This document shows positions 11,201-19,294 of a stretch of DNA of 64,000 bases, in pieces. A program made the position numbers and the translations under genes. The stretch spans positions 36,001 to 100,000 of the forward strand of contig CAUYUJ010017789.1 of NCBI GenBank assembly GCA_963575745.1, read 5' to 3'. The notes under the pieces were generated by a model, which was given only the letters and a program-made list of their open reading frames with translations, made no database searches and was not told the DNA's origin. Position 1 is the stretch's first letter; every line of letters begins with the position of its first letter. This DNA comes from Prorocentrum cordatum. Its lineage: Eukaryota > Sar > Dinophyceae > Prorocentrales > Prorocentraceae.

Positions 11201-14200
11201 CAGCACCTCGGCGTGGCCGCGCTCACCACAGCAAAGAAGGGTAAGCGCACGGAGGTTGGCGAAGCTTTGCTGGCCTACACTAATTGGGTGCAGGAGCAGG
11301 AAGCGGCAGGCAGCGGCAAGTTGCACCGCAAGACGAAAGACAAGCCGAGGTGTGACAATGAGGTGCGCAGCCAGGGCGTCACCGCATCGGACATGGTGGA
11401 GTACATGGACGCGAAGGGCGCGGTGTGGAGCAAGAAGTGGAAGAGCAACTTCAGCACGCAGGCAATCGTGCAGCGCCTGGAGCAGTCTCGGAAGGTGGCC
11501 ACGGAGGAGGACTGGGCGCCCATCACCATCGAGAGCCTCAACGTTGCCATCGACACGATGGCGAAGAGCAAGGCGAAGGGCGTAGAGCAGATGGGCGCCC
11601 TGGCTTTCAAGTGGTTGCCCCCAGAAGCCAGGGAGGAGTTGCGCATCATCATCGAGGAGGTCGAGCGCACTGGTACATGGCCGTGGCAGCTGATGGTCAC
11701 GCTTGTCAGCTTGCTGCGCAAGGATGCAGGAGGAGACAGGGCGATTGGGCTGCTGCCCGAAGTGGTCAAGCTCTGGTCCAAGGTGCGAAGCGAGTTCACC
11801 AACGAGTGGGTCGTCGCCATGGCGGGGAAGTGGGATGCAGCGATCGCGGGGAACAGTGCTCTCAAGGAGGCCCTGGTTCGCTCCTTCTCCGACGAGGTGA
11901 TAGAGTGGATGCCAGTGAAGATCTACTCGGTGACAGCGCTGTGGGACCTGGCGGAGTTCTACGACACTCTAGAGCCCCTCCTCATCCTGGACGAGGGGCT
12001 CAGGCTGGGGCTTCCAGCCCGCACTCTGCACCTGGAGGTGCTGAGCCACCTAAGTGCACGCCTCATCAGAGAGAGGACGGCTTACGCAGAGCCGATCGCG
12101 CCCGACAGGTCCATCTGCGCGGGCGCGAGGCGGGGCATCGACTTCGGTAGGGTTGCGCTTTACGCCGTGCTGGAGCGGGTGAGCACAAAGTACGAGCAGG
12201 TACGAGTGCGATCGTGGGTCGACGACGTCACGACGAGGATGGAGGGCTCCAAGAAGGAGGTGATCAAGCAGTTGACGGGCGCGGGCGTGGAGTTCGCAGC
12301 TGGAGTGAAGAAGTCAAAGCTGACGCTCTCCACCAAGTCGGCGCTGATCGGCAACGACATGGACGTGGTGAAGGAAGTGGCCCTCAAGCTGAGGGCGCGC
12401 ATGATAACGGTGAAGGTAAGGAGTCAAGCGCCCGACTTGGGCATCGACCGAGGCCGCAGCATCGCGGGCGGCAAGGGCAAGCACGCGAGGAGGGCGGCGC
12501 ATGCAGACAGACAAGTAGCGCGCACCCTGAAGATGGCGCGAAGTGGCAGGCGCGCCAGAGGCGGCGCACGTGCAGTGGTGCAGCGCGGGTCCTTGCCGCG
12601 CGCCGCCTACTCGTGCAAGGTGTTCGGGATGGCACCCAGCACCGTGCTGAAGTGGAGGAGGAGGCTAGCAGCGACCATCGCCCCGAGGCTGCGGGGGAGG
12701 TGCCTCACGACGCTGCTCAGCATCGAGATTGCGAAGGGGGACCCCGCGTTCGGAGCCGTTTTCGCGCTGCTGGACTCGTGGATGCACATCATCAGCGACA
12801 AGTTGAGGAGGCAGAAGGTCAGCATCATCTGGCCGCGGATCGTCGAGAAGGTGTCGAAGCTGGACCCGAAGAAGCGCTGGAAGGGTGTGACGGGCATCAC
12901 CAGGGCGATGGTCAACACCCTGCTGGACTTGGGCTGGTCCATGCTGGGGCCGCGGCACTGGGTCTCGGACGACGGCGAGGAGTTCGGCAGCGACGACCCC
13001 TCGGCGCTCGACGGCGGCGTGGACACCAGCGACTTGAAGCAGGCGATCGCCAGTACTATTGAGAGGAAGCAGTGGCAGCAGGCGGTCAAGCACTACGCGG
13101 GAGGCGGCATGGAGGCGGGCGCGGACACGCGCTCAGCGAGGTCGCTCATCAAGAAGCTTAAGAGGAAGGGCGAGCACGACAAGGTCGGCGCGCATTTGGC
13201 GTGCTTGACGGGCGGAGTCTGGCCGAGGCAGCGCGTGGCAGATCTCGGGCTGGAGATCGAGGATGTCACGTGCCCGCGTTGTGGCGAAGCACCAGAAACC
13301 TGGCAGCACCGCATGTGGGAATGCAAGTGTAACGAGCTGATCGAGGAGTGCCAGAAGTCCAAGCACCTAGAGGAGAAGGCCGTGAGGGGCGTCGAGGAGG
13401 TGCCGTGCCTGTGGCTCAGAGGCATTTTGCCGAAGAGCTGGACGCAGATCCCACCCCCGCCTGAGCCAGGGACAGAGATGTGGGAGCAGTTCGGTAACCT
13501 GGAACGTCTCAGGGTCACTGCCCCCTCAGGCACGCACCGCCCACCCTCCCAGCCCGTTTGGCAATGGAGGGCAGGGAGTACCGACCTGGGGGAGGCCAAC
13601 CCTGTGGACGACGGTGGCTGGCTCATTGCTGCAGGCGACGCATCGGGCGGCGAGTACACCATGGACCCCAGGCTGAGACGGGTGGCTTGGGGCTGGGTTG
13701 TGATGCAGCCAGAGAACGTGAACGAGCCGATGGTGGTGGCAGGAGCGCGTGCCGCTCTGGGCGGCTGGCGGCAGAGCGTCAACCGCGGCGAGCTGACGGC
13801 GCTGAAGGAGCTGATGGTGGCCACCGCCAACTACAAGAGAGTGCAGTACATTGCGGACTCGTCCTACGTCATGCGCGGGGTCGAGAAGTTACGCAGAGGG
13901 AAGATGCCCAAAACTCACATCGACTTATGGAACGAGCTGAAGGTGGCCATGGTCGGTAGAGAGCTGTGGATGATCAAGGTCGAGAGCCACATGTCCGCGG
14001 TCGAGGCAGTGGCGGCAGGCATCGACCCGATCAGCTACCTGGGCAACTCGTTAGCGGACAGCTTCGTGGACGGCATCATCGAGCGGGTGCAGGTGGCGCG
14101 CGGAGACGCACTCAGGGTCGGCTGGTGTGACGGGATCGCCTCGCTGATCAGGAGCAGAGGATACGCGACTCTGATGGCGGCGATCGAAGTGGAGCCGTCG

Positions 14201-14683
14201 ATGGCGCCAAGCAGACCACAGCGCCACGAGGCGTACCTCAAGAAGCAGAGGAGGAAGGAGCGTCTCACCAACACGCAGCACGTGATCGAGGAAGTCAACG
14301 ACGGCAAGCAGTTCCGCTGCACGCGGTGCGGGAGCCTGGTGCCTGTCGTTGGCGCGGACACAGACAAGTGGCTGGAGGGCAAGTGCGTGAAGCTGGTGCG
14401 CGAGCAGGCGTCGGAGTTCGGCGCCTCGTCCCTGGGTGTGCAGGTGGGCCACCAGAGGGCGCACCCCTCCCACCAGCTGAACTACAACGAGGAGCTCGGC
14501 CTGCACTACTGCCTCAAGTGCGGGTGCATCGCACGGGAGAGCATGCGTTCACTCGCGATGGAGTGCGGGGAGCTGAAGCAGATGGGCAAGCAGAATCTGT
14601 CGCAGATCAAGAAGGGGCTCCAGCCGGGCACGAGCAAGTTCGCGCGGGACTGGAACCGCAAGAAGAAGGAGGCGCTGGGTTGA
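8213..14683 (+). CDS. retrotransposon ORF2: endonuclease, reverse transcriptase, RNase H
   Basis: This frame is open for 2156 codons from the ATG touching the SL (AAGATGG, strong context). Conserved protein begins only near 9590. An AP-type endonuclease shows ETH (Glu488), GDWN (621-624), LDYVV and GDH (686-687). The reverse transcriptase shows GDRAIGLLPEVVKLW, motif A WDLAEFYDT, and the catalytic WVDD at residues 1335-1338 (12215-12226). A CPRC...H...C zinc motif starts at residue 1687. RNase HI has Asp1809, Glu1860, Asp1882 and Asp1949. Two C-terminal zinc-ribbon-like CxxC pairs follow (CTRC, CLKC). The domain order matches an APE-type non-LTR pol protein. Residues 1-457 overlap ORF1 in another frame and look like low-information Arg/Ser sequence. 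The next in-frame ATG (9797) lies inside the endonuclease, so ORF2 must start at 8213 or be reached by frameshift or reinitiation. Confidence 0.88.
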   Translation: MVTARGRARRPLVQGQLEGLSYHAFLAPARSSFISRPRPIPSLPWLLAAVVVASAAVSYGVHGQRCGPGVSRREDGRHSVSSVALGCSWTGSRTLTSSASAAPAAGGRSHQEEEHQIVRNVTEASTTGAGQSSEQGVAKAGARVLEEEVIYSGQEVTEINLVVEAAARMTRWPNFSHKQQHWLATALGSRRSRPYAQRQHHIHQQFSIHSLDPVRRSEQQKIEYKRHRVRKRRPIAAEKGFEKNSSKRRMTSSSAVQKWRRQRQRSKSNFSDIPSEATSSVTGRRTRRSSACCPWAPSWRTRRSTSTWAASSSARATTTSRRRTSRSSRRGRSSSWRPRRERRRRPSHRRQLHSSSRSSRSRSSWIGFGRSAKRTQPSLNWTELKLEHREERQRQADPLQLQWVGLHQQRHSQQQRQHPKQQRYPRRRRRRSVSWRQRSRPQGSQTQLGEGVRRAPSHTIFTQNLSTWGPRLKKKIDSLRDDVIIFPETHVGADGTNEIVEHLDFRGFKAVVTPSVKNRRSELAGGIGMAMRGFLSVTSMRHLAAKKEQAVGMRYLDGDWEPGPIDFQDMVAAQWRWRGQSVLVIGMYLTSSIGMSGENHQKMARLAALTRGHSGPWAAIGDWNAEPRELQAAGWLRLLDAKVITPADVSYTCTRNPARMLDYVVCSETFSMIVDRVDTDRHDPGDHYGVRVHLRGDSRIAMQRNLQLAKPFPLPDMPKRKADPNSKRSRQKAKKQSEYEAGALSAARNAEAPPSSEPSLPRFDRGERKKDVVVCEAVPQECQQQSELAELFGGSSDEDGILSENEEASEEAVAEPKADEIFDLEIEKRNLLWHEKYRTAVAEDRIAWRQPAQYVKQTLAYTFDEEGARELGARYGAWVHAVEQYYMASLQIKAEERSIYLGRGEEVRFKKGKTKLGIGVSADLDQSIRWWGTLASYLVELQRCEGKGQRAQRLRDDCRALSSTMPSGGVIKMTAKQKRKWRVALSGIRGMSNVQVQHLGVAALTTAKKGKRTEVGEALLAYTNWVQEQEAAGSGKLHRKTKDKPRCDNEVRSQGVTASDMVEYMDAKGAVWSKKWKSNFSTQAIVQRLEQSRKVATEEDWAPITIESLNVAIDTMAKSKAKGVEQMGALAFKWLPPEAREELRIIIEEVERTGTWPWQLMVTLVSLLRKDAGGDRAIGLLPEVVKLWSKVRSEFTNEWVVAMAGKWDAAIAGNSALKEALVRSFSDEVIEWMPVKIYSVTALWDLAEFYDTLEPLLILDEGLRLGLPARTLHLEVLSHLSARLIRERTAYAEPIAPDRSICAGARRGIDFGRVALYAVLERVSTKYEQVRVRSWVDDVTTRMEGSKKEVIKQLTGAGVEFAAGVKKSKLTLSTKSALIGNDMDVVKEVALKLRARMITVKVRSQAPDLGIDRGRSIAGGKGKHARRAAHADRQVARTLKMARSGRRARGGARAVVQRGSLPRAAYSCKVFGMAPSTVLKWRRRLAATIAPRLRGRCLTTLLSIEIAKGDPAFGAVFALLDSWMHIISDKLRRQKVSIIWPRIVEKVSKLDPKKRWKGVTGITRAMVNTLLDLGWSMLGPRHWVSDDGEEFGSDDPSALDGGVDTSDLKQAIASTIERKQWQQAVKHYAGGGMEAGADTRSARSLIKKLKRKGEHDKVGAHLACLTGGVWPRQRVADLGLEIEDVTCPRCGEAPETWQHRMWECKCNELIEECQKSKHLEEKAVRGVEEVPCLWLRGILPKSWTQIPPPPEPGTEMWEQFGNLERLRVTAPSGTHRPPSQPVWQWRAGSTDLGEANPVDDGGWLIAAGDASGGEYTMDPRLRRVAWGWVVMQPENVNEPMVVAGARAALGGWRQSVNRGELTALKELMVATANYKRVQYIADSSYVMRGVEKLRRGKMPKTHIDLWNELKVAMVGRELWMIKVESHMSAVEAVAAGIDPISYLGNSLADSFVDGIIERVQVARGDALRVGWCDGIASLIRSRGYATLMAAIEVEPSMAPSRPQRHEAYLKKQRRKERLTNTQHVIEEVNDGKQFRCTRCGSLVPVVGADTDKWLEGKCVKLVREQASEFGASSLGVQVGHQRAHPSHQLNYNEELGLHYCLKCGCIARESMRSLAMECGELKQMGKQNLSQIKKGLQPGTSKFARDWNRKKKEALG
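8344..9582 (+). CDS. retrotransposon ORF1, zinc-binding coiled-coil protein
   Basis: This is a 412-residue frame from ATG 8344 (context CCCATGG) to TAG 9580-9582. The start was chosen as the first ATG in this frame. A CQQC...CKCG four-cysteine zinc motif lies at about residues 36-60, followed by a Gly/Arg-rich linker. Charged heptad-like helices span about 124-226 and 273-332 (ELEKRKKLFLEAAK, then IRKKRKAD), and the C-terminus is Ala/Pro-rich. This layout suits the RNA-binding or RNP-forming first ORF of a LINE-type element, though I recognise no named ORF1 family. The whole frame overlaps the open ORF2 frame. ORF2's endonuclease begins immediately after the ORF1 stop. The first ATG of the SL-capped mRNA is 8213, not this one, so ORF1 would need leaky scanning. 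Confidence 0.75.
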   Translation: MALGGGGGGECGSFVRRPWAKVWPWRQQERGRKAFCQQCCAWLFMDRLADADFKCKCGASSWGAEPSGGGAPDRSQRDGGFDDWGWPVLGAGRGKGRRKGTGGGGDLQRPGGYGNQSGGGGGGKDDKVAELLAQAAALAGDGAWKQKIEALRAEAAPHPPAVQHPQPGSRQALRAAEDRVQKAQSAQTKAYRRRERLREELKQAEDDFKQRSAEVAAAEAEVKIELQRHPLGGDLKCDGAQNAKKQRVLPLGALLEDEEIDVDLGSLFECASDDNISEADKQELEKRKKLFLEAAKGAAKEAFAQAAATLKQQKQQEQEFLDRIRKKRKADAAESELDGAEAGASGGAPASGGPPAAAVGGAPPAAAQPAAAAAPEAAALSEKEAKEKRELAAAVEAARVANAAGRRGTASS

Positions 14684-14767
14684 GTTGCGCGCCGTTTGCG
14701 CGCCGCTCTCGCCCTCCGCACTGCCCCCAGCCTGGGGGACCAGCGCCGCAGGCCAGGTCTTACAAAA
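14684..14767 (+). other. 3' UTR and end of the retrotransposon
   Basis: 84 bp after the ORF2 stop, ending in ACAAAA directly before the right target duplication. The A-run is only four bases long. Confidence 0.7.
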
Positions 14768-14783
14768 GTCGTCGCTCGTCGCT
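14768..14783. repeat. 16-bp target-site duplication, right copy
   Basis: Identical to 8175-8190. Confidence 0.8.
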
Positions 14784-14837
14784 CGTCGCTCGTCGCTCAT
14801 CGTCGTCGTGCGCGCGTGCGCGGTTGGAACCTGTTTT
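14768..14837. repeat. repeat family L, right part
   Basis: GTCGCTCGTCGCTCATCGTCG, then GTGCGCGCG...GGAACCTGTTTTTT; homologous to 21160-21228 in the uninterrupted copy. Confidence 0.8.
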
Positions 14838-15441
14838 TTCCCTACCTAGGCTCTGCCTAGAAGGGTTCTTACTCTCTTTGCTTAAAGGGGCCGGGCAGTG
14901 TTCCCCGCCCCAGGCGGTTCCCCCAGGATCCGCCCCGCGGTTCCCCCAGTTACGTCCCCTTAGTTTAGCGTTGCTTATATCATCTTAGCTTAGCTTGTTT
15001 CATCTTAGCTTAGCTTAGCTTCATTTTAGCTCAGGTTTATCTTAGCTTACCTTCATCTGAGCCTCGCTGAGCTTTAGCATAGCATAGCACAGCATAGCGT
15101 AGCATAGCATCGCGCAGCATAGCATATCATAACATAGCCCATCATAGCATAGCATAGTGCAGCATAGCATAGCATAGCACAGCCTAGCATAGCTGAGCAT
15201 ATCTTAGCATAGCTTAGCATAGCTTAGCTAGCACAGCGCAGCATGACATAGCATAGCTTAGCATGTCATAGCATTACATAGCATATCATAACATATCATA
15301 GCTTAGCGCATCATAGCATAGCATAGCATAGCGCAGCATAGCGCAGCATAGCATGGCATAGCATAGCATAACATAGCATAGCATAGCATAGCATAGCAGC
15401 TAATGCTGCTTTTCTAGGGGCTCCAACTTCTAGGTAGGGTC
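14838..15441. repeat. repeat family K, copy 1 (AGCTT/AGCAT-rich)
   Basis: A unique 125-bp head (CCCTACCTAGGCTCTGCC...GGGCCGGGCAGTG...GGCGGTTCCCC) is followed by about 400 bp of degenerate AGCTT then AGCAT pentamers. A tail follows: CTAGGGGCTCCAACTTCTAG and GTAGGG. The ends are inverted relative to each other (CCCTACCTAG / CTAGGTAGGG), suggesting one element. Confidence 0.75.
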
Positions 15442-15543
15442 GCACTGGGGTAATTGATTTTTTTACCCCAGGCCGATGACGGCAATCATCTGGGGGAGGG
15501 AGGGCGTCTGGGAATGCTCAGGAATGACCGAGGACGGGTAGCA

Positions 15544-16572
15544 GCAGCATGTAGGTGGCGATCTGCACCACAGCGCTTGTGTACACCACACCGCCTATGT
15601 ACACCACAGCAGCCGCGTGCAGCACAGCGCCAGTGTGCGCCACAGTGCCTGCGGGCACCACAGCGCTTGTGCACACCACAACGCCTGCGTACACCACATC
15701 GTGTGCAACAGAGCACCAGTGTACACCACAATGCCTGTGTACACTACAGCGCCTGTGTACACCACGGCGCACGTGTGCACCACAGCAACCGTGTGCAACA
15801 GAGCACCACTGTTGTAGATAGAATGTTTGAAAATATCCGTATGACAAAATCGAGTGAGTGTGGATTCCACAGAACAGTTGCTTTATACAGGCTTTGGAAA
15901 GAAATGCTTATGACAGAAGTAGCGCCGCTGGAATCTACGAGTCCTCCCGAGTCCGCCCGCATCATCCGAACTTCTCCCATTTGCGTCCACGAGGCTCCGG
16001 CTAAATTGGCCGTCCGAGAACCAAGTGGATGGATTCACTCGACCAGTCTGCGGTGCACGCTGAGATGCGCACGTGCGCTGTAGCGCCGACCCGCACGACA
16101 GGAGGGAAGGGTGGGGGAGGAGGAGGAAGAGGAGGAGGAGGAGGAGGAAGTCGAGGTGGTGGAGGAGGGAGGAGGGAAAAACGTCGCATTCTATTATCAG
16201 CGGTTCCCTGGCGTGGCGTTTAGCTGTCCGCAGCAGGTCTTCACCTATATACTCCTACTACCGGTCCTGTGCACGCAAGCGGTGTGGTGTACACCAACGG
16301 TGCGTTGCACGCGGATGCTGTGGTGTAGACAGGCGCTGCGGTGTGCACAGGCGCTGCGGTGCACGCAAGCGTTGTGGTGTACACAGGCGCTGTTTTGCAC
16401 ATGGCTGTTGTGGTGTCCATACTCGCTGTGGTGTACACCGGCGCTGTAGTGCACGCAAGCATTATGGTGTACACAGGCGCTGCGTTGCTTGTGGTGTATA
16501 CGCGCGCTGTGGTGTACGCGAGCATTGTGGTGTACACAGGCGCTGTGGGGCAGATCGCCACCTACATGATGC
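15544..16572. mobile_element. foldback-type element with repeat-built inverted arms
   Basis: The outer ends are inverted copies (GTAGGTGGCGATCTG at left, CAGATCGCCACCTAC at right). Both arms, about 15544-15815 and 16262-16572, are built of ~20-bp subrepeats of the type GTGTACACCACAGCGCCT in opposite orientation. The 446-bp middle (15816-16261) has a GGA run at 16117-16150 and no recognisable gene. The structure resembles FB-type foldback transposons. No clear target duplication was seen. Confidence 0.72.
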
Positions 16573-16735
16573 TCGCGTCGTCTTCGTCGTTCGTCGCTCG
16601 TCGTTCGTCGCTCATCGTCGTCTGGCGCGCGGGCGCGGTGGTGGTGCCGGAGCCACACGGCGGGGGGGGGGCGTTGCGTCATACCCCCCCGCCCCCCCCC
16701 TCTTCCCCATGATGCCCGTCATCGCCTAAAAGAAA
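16573..16735. repeat. repeat family L, rearranged fragment
   Basis: The TCGTCGCTCATCGTCG and GGCGCGCGGGCGCGG part is fused to an inverted piece of the family's left end (GCGTTGCGTCAT...ATGCCCGTCAT). Confidence 0.6.
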
Positions 16736-16749
16736 GAAACGCGCTCCGC

Positions 16750-16995
16750 CAAGCCCACCTGAGAGAGAGAGAGAGAGGGAGAGGAATGAGGAGAGAGAGA
16801 GAGAGGAAGAGAGAGAGCGAGATAGGGATATAGAGAGAGAACGAGAAAGAGAGAGAAAGACAGAGACCGCGCCTTGAAGGAACAACGTGTACTTCTGTTC
16901 TTTACGGCTCATTGTGGGTTTCGGAGTTGGGGGTTTATTATATACCGCACGTCGACACCATGTTGCATCGCCTCACGCGCAAGCGCGACCGCATG
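16750..16995. repeat. repeat family M, copy 1 (GA run plus 130-bp block)
   Basis: A GA-rich run is followed by CCGCGCCTTGAAGG...TTATTATATACCGCACGTCGAC...CATGTTGCATCGCCTC. A closely similar copy lies at 22803-22990. Confidence 0.8.
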
Positions 16996-17614
16996 CTTCA
17001 TGATTCGCCCCCTTCCTACGCCCCAGACTCATTTTCGGGGTCATGGCTCGGATTCGTCGGATCCCTCGCTCGCCGCCCACTCTTGGGCCTTTTTGGGGGG
17101 GTCATTTGGCCGTCTTGTAGGCTTTCTCCACCGATGCGGCGATAATGCTGTGGCAGCACCTGTAAAAACAGTAGGATCGAGCCATTTTGGACCTGTTTGG
17201 CTGTTCCCTTGAACCTCGAAGAAGGCCCGCGAGATGCCGTGGCGAGCATAGGAGAAAGGCTTCTGTCCAACCCGACTACGACCTGGAGCGGCGAGTTTGT
17301 GGAGCCCCAGGTGTCCGCAGGGAAATGGAGGAAGTTCGATCGCAAATCTTGCGAGCCATGTGTACCCTTGCATGTCAGTCTTCAGAGTGCACTGGCGCCG
17401 ATGAGCGTCTGGAAATCGACGAGATAGCCTCGACTTGGCGTCGATCAGCATTGACTAGCGTCGATTAGCGTCGAGTCAGCGTCGACGAACGTCGATTCGC
17501 AAGGGCCAGCGAGGTGCTGCGGGAGGCTCCGATGGGTTGCCACCGAAGAGGGAGAGGTGTGATTGTGAATTCGTCTCCTGGCACCTCAAGAACGCCGACA
17601 GGGCCGCCAGCGTC
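16996..17614. other. no gene recognised; short GCGTCGATT repeats
   Basis: Open frames on both strands show no known motif. About 17425-17505 holds short degenerate repeats of GCGTCGATTAG type. Confidence 0.5.
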
Positions 17615-17743
17615 GGAGGAGGAGGAGGAGGAGGAGGAGGGGGAGGAAGAGTAGGAGGAGGAGGAGCAGGAGGACGAGGAGGAGAAGGAGGAGGACGGGG
17701 AGGAGGAGGAGGAGGAGGAGGAGGAGGAGGAGGAGGAGGACGA
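17615..17743. repeat. GGA microsatellite flanked by a direct repeat
   Basis: The array lies between two copies of a ~20-bp sequence, AACGCCGACAGGGCCGCCAG (17590) and AACGCCAACAGGGCCGCCAG (17771). Confidence 0.8.
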
Positions 17744-17789
17744 TTGGACGACCAGCGGGCGCCTCCTCACGAACGCCAACAGGGCCGCC

Positions 17790-18200
17790 AGATTCCAGCA
17801 CGGTAGGCTCGTGCGGCGTCGGCGCGCCAGCGACGCCTGCGAAGGCGTTCAGGGCTGAAGTCTGCGACGCGGAGGCACCGAGGGACACGTCAGCGCCACT
17901 GGGCCAGACGGAATTCAACCTTGAAGGATCGGGGCCGCGATTCGCACGAAGCTAGGCCGAGGATAAGTCCGTTCCAGAGCGCTCCGGAACGCTCTGAGAG
18001 CTCTGAGAAGGCCGCGGCGCCCAATGCATCGTCCAGAGCCGCTGGATTGCAGAGAGTCTCGATGTTCTCCTCGCCCGATTTCTATCCTTCTCCTGGCTGC
18101 GTCCTCTAGTAGCTAGTGGTCGGTGCAAGGTGGAACGATCGACGCGGTGTCGAAAGCCTTTGGGCGCGCCGAAGCCACGCGAACTTGCCGTTCAGTCAAC
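17790..18200. other. no gene recognised
   Basis: GC-rich unique-looking sequence on both strands without a domain or repeat I can identify. Confidence 0.4.
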
Positions 18201-18345
18201 CCGAATAGTAAGGATGGGCCTTGCACCCCTGCCTCCTCTGTCCACCCTTCGCCGCTTTCGTCGGCCGCGCCCCGCTCGAACAGCTTGGCAACGTGCGTCC
18301 GAGGCCCTTGCATCCTTCTCGCGCATCCATACTGGACTGGCTGAC
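18200..18345. repeat. dispersed repeat N, copy 1
   Basis: CGCCGCTTTCGTCGGCCGC...GAGGCCCTTGCATCCTT is homologous to 62680-62790. Confidence 0.6.
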
Positions 18346-18394
18346 TGCAGCAAGCGAGCCTTCCAACGAGCTGCGCTGGTCGGGCGAAGAGAAC

Positions 18395-18548
18395 TGTGCA
18401 CATGCACCGGTCCTGGCCAGGCCCATCCTTGACCCCAGGATCGGTGCATATGCCTTCCTGGCCAAGGCAGGGGGGTGTATGCACCGATCTTGGGCTCAGG
18501 ATGGACCTGGCCAAGATCGGTGTATGTGCATGGTGTACGTGCCAAAAA
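18395..18548. mobile_element. foldback element E, copy 2
   Basis: An imperfect palindrome built of GCACATGCACCGGTCCTGGC and its inverted counterparts. It is related to the element nested at 31118-31284. Confidence 0.65.
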
Positions 18549-18835
18549 GTGGGGGGGGGAAGACTAGAACCCAGAAAACATGGGAAAGTATGTGGGGAAT
18601 CCTGTTGTTTGTGTCTGTTTATTTGTGTGCCCCAGGGCCCCTTTCTACCAGACTGGCTGGCTGCAGCACGCGAGCCTTCCAACGAGCTGCGCCGGGGGGG
18701 CACTCCGCGGGGGGGTTTGCTGCGGCAGGCGGGAGCTGCGCGGCGGGGGTGGGCCAGTGGAGGCCAGCTCGGAGTGCCCAGGGGGGGGGGGGATCGGGGC
18801 GCCCAGGAGGCCCCCAGGCGACCTCGAGATTCCAG
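18549..18835. other. no gene recognised
   Basis: GC-rich sequence with a G-run at 18781-18791. It lies between two mobile elements and shows no coding motif. Confidence 0.4.
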
Positions 18836-18836
18836 T

Positions 18837-18992
18837 CGGGCCTGTCCCTCTGCAGGAGGACTGAGTCAAGAAAGGTCAAAGCATAGTCTGGGGCACGATC
18901 TTTGCACAACTAGTGTGAGCATTCGGGGAGCGTTTGTAGGGTATTGTTTCATCATTTGTCGCCCCACAATCCCCCTGTAGGGGGACAGGCCC
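18837..18992. mobile_element. TIR element A, copy 1
   Basis: Left end AGTCGGGCCTGTCCCTCTGC, right end CTGTAGGGGGACAGGCCCGA. About 155 bp, with an AT-richer core and no coding capacity. Confidence 0.85.
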
Positions 18993-18999
18993 GACCCAG

Positions 19000-19165
19000 C
19001 TCAAGGTGGCCCGAGCTGCCCGAAGAAAGCTCCAAGGCGGCCCCAGGACGTCCCAGGACGACCCACGGACGGCCGAACAAAAGCCTGCGGGAGGGTACCA
19101 GCAGGGCCGGAACACGATGCCCAGAAGTCCGCGAGACGTGCCAGGACGGCCGAAGAGGTCCCAAG
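19000..19165. repeat. degenerate ~11-bp minisatellite
   Basis: Variants of CCCAGGACG / GGCCGAAGAGG. Same type as 51980-53720. Confidence 0.5.
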
Positions 19166-19189
19166 ATTCCGACGCCCCCCTCCGAAGGA

Positions 19190-19206
19190 AGCCATTCTGG
19201 CTCAAG
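19190..19206 (+). other. decayed spliced-leader relic
   Basis: AGCCATTCTGGCTCAAG matches the last 17 bases of the SL with one transition. It lies 88 bp upstream of ATG 19295, suggesting that the following gene is a retrocopy of a trans-spliced mRNA. The 5' five bases of the SL are not preserved. Confidence 0.6.
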
Positions 19207-19294
19207 GCATTCGGGATCAGGCCCGGAAAAAACTTTACCGGAGTGAGTTCACTCATCGTCTCATACTTGGCATTGTTACTTGATTTGGCGAGCG

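Larger units (their letters stand above)
8191..14767 (+). mobile_element. full-length non-LTR retrotransposon headed by the spliced leader
   Basis: A 6.58-kb insertion that starts exactly at the 22-nt dinoflagellate spliced leader, carries ORF1 and ORF2, has an 84-bp 3' UTR and ends in a short A-run (cttacAAAA). Perfect 16-bp duplications flank it. Both reading frames are open and all catalytic motifs are present, so it may be recent and competent. The SL at the 5' end means the copied RNA was a mature trans-spliced mRNA, reverse transcribed to its very 5' end. The interrupted target is a copy of repeat L whose uninterrupted version lies at 20936-21235. Confidence 0.88.

Noticed and set aside
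11425-13062. Large alternative frames inside ORF2 of the retrotransposon
   Set aside because: They overlap catalytic RT sequence in the true frame and show no motif; they are GC-rich shadows.
15050-15405. AGCAT pentamer block as a telomere-like or coding array
   Set aside because: It is not a telomere motif, is strongly degenerate, and recurs as the body of repeat K.
17177-17192. GAGCCATTTTGGACCT, similar to the spliced-leader core
   Set aside because: It lacks both the CCGT start and the GGCTCAAG end, and no gene follows.
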